From the NCBI GenBank assembly GCA_904501765.1, contig CAJGCM010000101.1, positions 1 to 7,837 on the forward strand: 7,837 bases of DNA, written 5' to 3'. The notes under the pieces were generated by a model. It had not been told where the DNA came from and did no database searches. It saw only the letters and a program-made list of their open reading frames with translations. Origin of the DNA: an uncultured Clostridia bacterium (GTDB lineage Bacteria; Bacillota; Clostridia; Oscillospirales; CAG-272). The position numbers and the translations under genes were made by a program. Numbering within the stretch: position 1 is the first letter of the stretch; each line of letters starts with the position of its first letter. Below, piece by piece: positions 5,539 to 7,837 of this stretch.

Positions 5539-6618
5539 TTATCCAAGCTTTATTACGCTGATAATTCTATCAGCAATTTTCTTCATTCCCAGGTCGCCGG
5601 GGTGGCTTATCCATCTGTCGGGCACCTCTATTACGCTGCCGTCAGGCCTTGTTGCATATTTTTGGTCACGAGCCTGATTTTTTATCGTGTAAAGGTCGCG
5701 GATATTGATTCTCTCAATCTCATATTTTTCGCAGGACTCCTTAAGCTTATCCGCTGTTCTTAAATAATTATACCAGCCGTGTACCCATATAATTCTCGCC
5801 TTGGGGCACATAGTTTTTATCATTTCAAGAAAGGTGTCGAGCCTTTCGTTAAACTTGACTACCTTCTCGTCGGTATTCACGTTGTCAGTCAGCTGTATTA
5901 TGATAAAATCAACGTCCGGCTCAAAGGAAAGATATGTAGGCTTACCTGTGCCGGGGTTGGGGTCCTCGTAGAGCCATTTGGAATATGCTTCGTCCGTTTC
6001 AGACTGCTCAAAGCCGGAGCCGTGTACCCTTGCGCAGGTAAAGTCAGGGTTGTATTTTTTGATTTCCGTGGTTACGTAATGGAAATAGTCCTTATCGGAT
6101 GCGCTGGAACACATACCGTATGCGTTAAACATACCCAGCACTAAGGAGTTACCCATAATTATACCCTTCTTCGGCACTGTGGGAACAAGCTCACGCACGC
6201 CGTCAGGGCGTTTTACGTAAATTCCTCGGCTGCCGTCCTCACAAATGTGGGTAACGTCGGGCGTCTCCTCCGCCGCTGCAACTCCGTCCTCATACTCCTC
6301 GCAAACGGAAAAATCTAAGACCGTTGATGCTTCGACGCAGATTTCCACCAAGAACTCCTGGGAATCGTGGTAAACCGCAAGGCTGATAGGGTCAAAGCGA
6401 TACACGCCCTCGGTGCTTTCGCCACTAAAGCTTTGAGAATATATCTCCTCCCGCTCCCCCTTGCTATTGAAGGCTACGAGAGTATAAGAAAACGGCGCCC
6501 CCTCATTTACACGCACCTTAAGACAAAGATTCTCGTGCATAGTTTTAAATCTTTCGCTGACAAGCTTTCCGTCTACGGCGTGGAGGCTGTCTTTTCCGAT
6601 AAGCAATTTTTCCGTCAT
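5539..6618 (-). CDS. SGNH/GDSL-family hydrolase (probable esterase)
   Basis: A predicted hydrolase of 359 residues. The start is the ATG at 6618, because AAAGGAG (6633-6627) lies eight bases before it; a GTG at 6645 in the same frame would lie upstream of that SD and is rejected. Residues 1-145 look like a beta-rich accessory domain. The SGNH core follows: IIMGNSLVLG (153-162) carries the nucleophile S158 in GNS instead of GDS, HGSGFEQ (199-205) may supply the block II glycine, IQLTDNVN (241-248) is a diverged block III with N246, and ISHPGDLGMKKIADRI (337-352) is block V with H339. The usual Asp three residues before this His is W336, with D334 nearby. No signal peptide or membrane segment is visible, so a cytoplasmic location is likely. 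Substrate unknown; sugar O-deacetylation is a family possibility only. It lies 69 bases behind the radical SAM gene, probably in its operon, with its stop near a convergent terminator. Confidence 0.85.
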   Translation of the reverse strand: MTEKLLIGKDSLHAVDGKLVSERFKTMHENLCLKVRVNEGAPFSYTLVAFNSKGEREEIYSQSFSGESTEGVYRFDPISLAVYHDSQEFLVEICVEASTVLDFSVCEEYEDGVAAAEETPDVTHICEDGSRGIYVKRPDGVRELVPTVPKKGIIMGNSLVLGMFNAYGMCSSASDKDYFHYVTTEIKKYNPDFTCARVHGSGFEQSETDEAYSKWLYEDPNPGTGKPTYLSFEPDVDFIIIQLTDNVNTDEKVVKFNERLDTFLEMIKTMCPKARIIWVHGWYNYLRTADKLKESCEKYEIERINIRDLYTIKNQARDQKYATRPDGSVIEVPDRWISHPGDLGMKKIADRIISVIKLG

Positions 6619-6626
6619 AATTATTT

Positions 6627-6633
6627 CTCCTTT
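6627..6633 (-). promoter_or_regulatory. Ribosome binding site that fixes the SGNH hydrolase start
   Basis: Minus-strand AAAGGAG, eight bases before ATG 6618. It rules out the GTG at 6645, which would place the SD inside the coding frame. Confidence 0.85.
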
Positions 6634-6641
6634 ATATATCG

Positions 6642-6660
6642 CCACGGCTTTTTACCGTGG
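6642..6660 (-). other. Small intercistronic hairpin
   Basis: CCACGG (6642-6647) and CCGTGG (6655-6660) flank a 7-base loop, between the radical SAM stop and the SGNH ribosome binding site. No T-run follows on the minus strand (GCGATATATAAAGG), so read-through is expected. It could stabilise or divide the operon transcript. Confidence 0.5.
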
Positions 6661-6687
6661 AAATTTGGCAAACCGTTTTTTCTATCT

Positions 6688-7539
6688 CTACCTTGAAAAC
6701 CGCTCGGAAAACGAGCAGCTGCGGCAAAGCGGCTCAACTAATGCGCCGCGCTCGAAGCCCTTTTTCATACCTGCTGCCCGATTTGAGGCAAGTATTTCGT
6801 CAAGCTCCTCTGTAAATATATTGCCGAGGGGAATTTTACCCTCGCTGTCAAGGCAGCAGGGAACGACGGTTCCGTCTGCAAGAATTGCCGCCTGCTGCGA
6901 CAGGGCGTGGCAGTATCCGCCATCCCTCGCCTCCCTCTCGCTCTTTGCTGGCCAGGTAAAAAGTCCGTCGTATTCCAAGAATACATTTTGCTTTAGCCTG
7001 AAGCCTCTCGGGCGCCTCTGCCAGTCCTCGGGGAACTCTTCCTTAAGGTAGCCCTCAATCAGGGCATTTTCCGAGTTTGCCCCCTCCCCTGCCTCAGAAT
7101 CCAGATTCCAAAGGCGGAAAACCACAAATATTCCCAAAGAAGCCGCCGCTCTTGCAAAATCGCAGGCGCACTTTAAGTATTTTTCGGAAAATTCAGCTCC
7201 GTTACCCTCGGGGGCGTGTAAGGAAATGCTCACCTTATGCACGACCGAGCTATGAGAGAGCAATATATCTCCGCGAGAGCCGAGGAGGGTGCCGTTAGTT
7301 GTTATACACGCCTTCATAGGATATTCTTCAAGAGCGGAAAGCAGGCCGTCAAGCTGTGGATGATAGAGCGGCTCTCCCATAACGTGAAGATAGAGGAATT
7401 TGCATTTGCCGGAAAGCTTCTCGCACACAAGGCGGAATTCCTGGGCGCTCATTCTGCGCCGCTCCCTTTCGGTGGAGGGACAGAAGGAGCATTTAAGATT
7501 GCATATATTACCTATCTCAACGTATACTCTCTCAAGCAT
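6688..7539 (-). CDS. Radical SAM enzyme with SPASM-like C-terminal cysteines
   Basis: A predicted SAM-cleaving iron-sulfur enzyme of 283 residues. CNLKCSFC (C13, C17, C20) is the CxxxCxxC motif for the 4Fe-4S cluster. MGEPLYHP (54-61) is the SAM-contact GEP region, TTNGTLL (80-86) and SISLHAP (104-110) are conserved barrel strands. The C-terminal part has YCHALSQQAAILADGTVVPCC (C210, C228, C229), GNIFTEELDEIL (239-250) and CRSC (C272, C275), the layout of a SPASM or shorter twitch domain holding at least one auxiliary cluster. The ATG at 7539 has GAGAGGG (7553-7547) seven bases upstream and begins right at the first barrel strand, as in related proteins. SPASM enzymes often mature peptides or modify enzymes, but no precursor peptide was found nearby, so the substrate is unknown. 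First gene of a likely two-gene operon with the SGNH hydrolase. Confidence 0.9.
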   Translation of the reverse strand: MLERVYVEIGNICNLKCSFCPSTERERRRMSAQEFRLVCEKLSGKCKFLYLHVMGEPLYHPQLDGLLSALEEYPMKACITTNGTLLGSRGDILLSHSSVVHKVSISLHAPEGNGAEFSEKYLKCACDFARAAASLGIFVVFRLWNLDSEAGEGANSENALIEGYLKEEFPEDWQRRPRGFRLKQNVFLEYDGLFTWPAKSEREARDGGYCHALSQQAAILADGTVVPCCLDSEGKIPLGNIFTEELDEILASNRAAGMKKGFERGALVEPLCRSCSFSERFSR

Positions 7540-7589
7540 AACGTTTCCCTCTCTTTCGTAAGACTTAAGGCGCTTTTCTTTTCAAGAAT

Positions 7590-7618
7590 ATTGTACCATA
7601 GTAGGGAAAGAAAAACAA
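7590..7618 (-). promoter_or_regulatory. Promoter of the radical SAM-SGNH operon
   Basis: On the minus strand: TTGTTT (7618-7613), a 17-base spacer and TACAAT (7595-7590), preceded by TGG to give an extended -10 (TGGTACAAT). It lies about 50 bases before ATG 7539. I found no comparable promoter between the two genes. Confidence 0.75.
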
Positions 7619-7643
7619 TAGCGAACTGAAAATTTGCATAAGA

Positions 7644-7678
7644 AAAGAGGCGCAAAACCTTAAGGGGTGCGCCTCTTT
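7644..7678 (-). terminator. Intrinsic terminator of the right-edge gene
   Basis: AAAGAGGCGCA (7644-7654) pairs perfectly with TGCGCCTCTTT (7668-7678), loop of 13 bases. On the minus strand the stem runs into TTTTCTTATG, so it ends the transcript of the gene stopping at 7697 just before the next promoter. The + strand side has only TTTAAAAAT. Confidence 0.88.
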
Positions 7679-7696
7679 AAAAATATTCGGTTAATA

Positions 7697-7837
7697 TTAA
7701 ACCTTTGCTATGCTGTACTTTTCCTCGTACTCTTTATACTTTTCAATATAAGAGCCCTCGCCCGACTTAATAGCACGGAGAGCCTCGTGTGTACTTCTGT
7801 TTCCGTGGGCAAAGTCAATAACGCCGCCCGCAATATT
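7697..7837 (-). CDS. C-terminal end of an unrecognised protein (partial)
   Basis: A minus-strand frame open to the window edge gives 46 residues ending in a TAA at 7699-7697. It begins NIAGGVIDFAHGNRSTHEAL and ends EYEEKYSIAKV. Codon choice (GGC, AAG, GAG) is like the nucleotide genes, a second in-frame TAA follows two codons later, and a strong terminator sits 19 bases beyond, all signs of a real gene end. The last 25 residues are highly charged and helical. I do not recognise the family; the rest of the gene is outside the window. Confidence 0.75.
   Translation of the reverse strand, partial: NIAGGVIDFAHGNRSTHEALRAIKSGEGSYIEKYKEYEEKYSIAKV

Noticed and set aside
6619..6645. Upstream GTG start for the SGNH hydrolase
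   Set aside because: The AAAGGAG at 6627-6633 would then be inside the gene, while it is ideally placed for the ATG at 6618.

Overview
The window looks like chromosomal DNA of an anaerobic gut clostridium (Bacillota, probably Oscillospirales/Ruminococcaceae-like). Grounds for this are AAAGGAG-type ribosome binding sites, sigma-A-type promoters, a collagen-like/BspA-type LRR lipoprotein and a radical SAM/SPASM gene of the kind common in gut Clostridia. No rRNA, tRNA, CRISPR array or complete insertion sequence was seen. The species assignment is inference.

Left part (1-3465, + strand): a nucleotide-synthesis block. It holds pyrE (start just outside the window), pyrB six bases later, and, after a 103-base leader, a Tritrichomonas-type IMP dehydrogenase (guaB), closed by a strong hairpin terminator. 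PyrE and PyrB serve pyrimidine synthesis; GuaB commits IMP to guanine nucleotides. PyrB carries a C-terminal four-cysteine zinc module matching the zinc domain of PyrI, without PyrI's nucleotide-binding domain.

Middle (3463-4005): no intact gene. It contains the C-terminal remnant of an XRE-type regulator on the minus strand, a 38-base palindrome exactly where the homology stops, an array of about nine short hairpins joined by TGATATA/TATATCA linkers whose orientation flips once, a 14-base inverted repeat, and two good + strand promoters. This is the least explained part of the window.

Right part: 4006-5469 (+) encodes a surface lipoprotein with a Gly-Asp-Lys collagen-like stalk and BspA-type leucine-rich repeats, visibly more AT-rich than the nucleotide genes. 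A 13-bp hairpin separates it from a convergent minus-strand pair: a radical SAM/SPASM-like enzyme (7539-6688), then an SGNH/GDSL hydrolase (6618-5539), with one clear promoter at 7590-7618. At the right edge a terminator precedes the last 46 codons of an unrecognised minus-strand gene.
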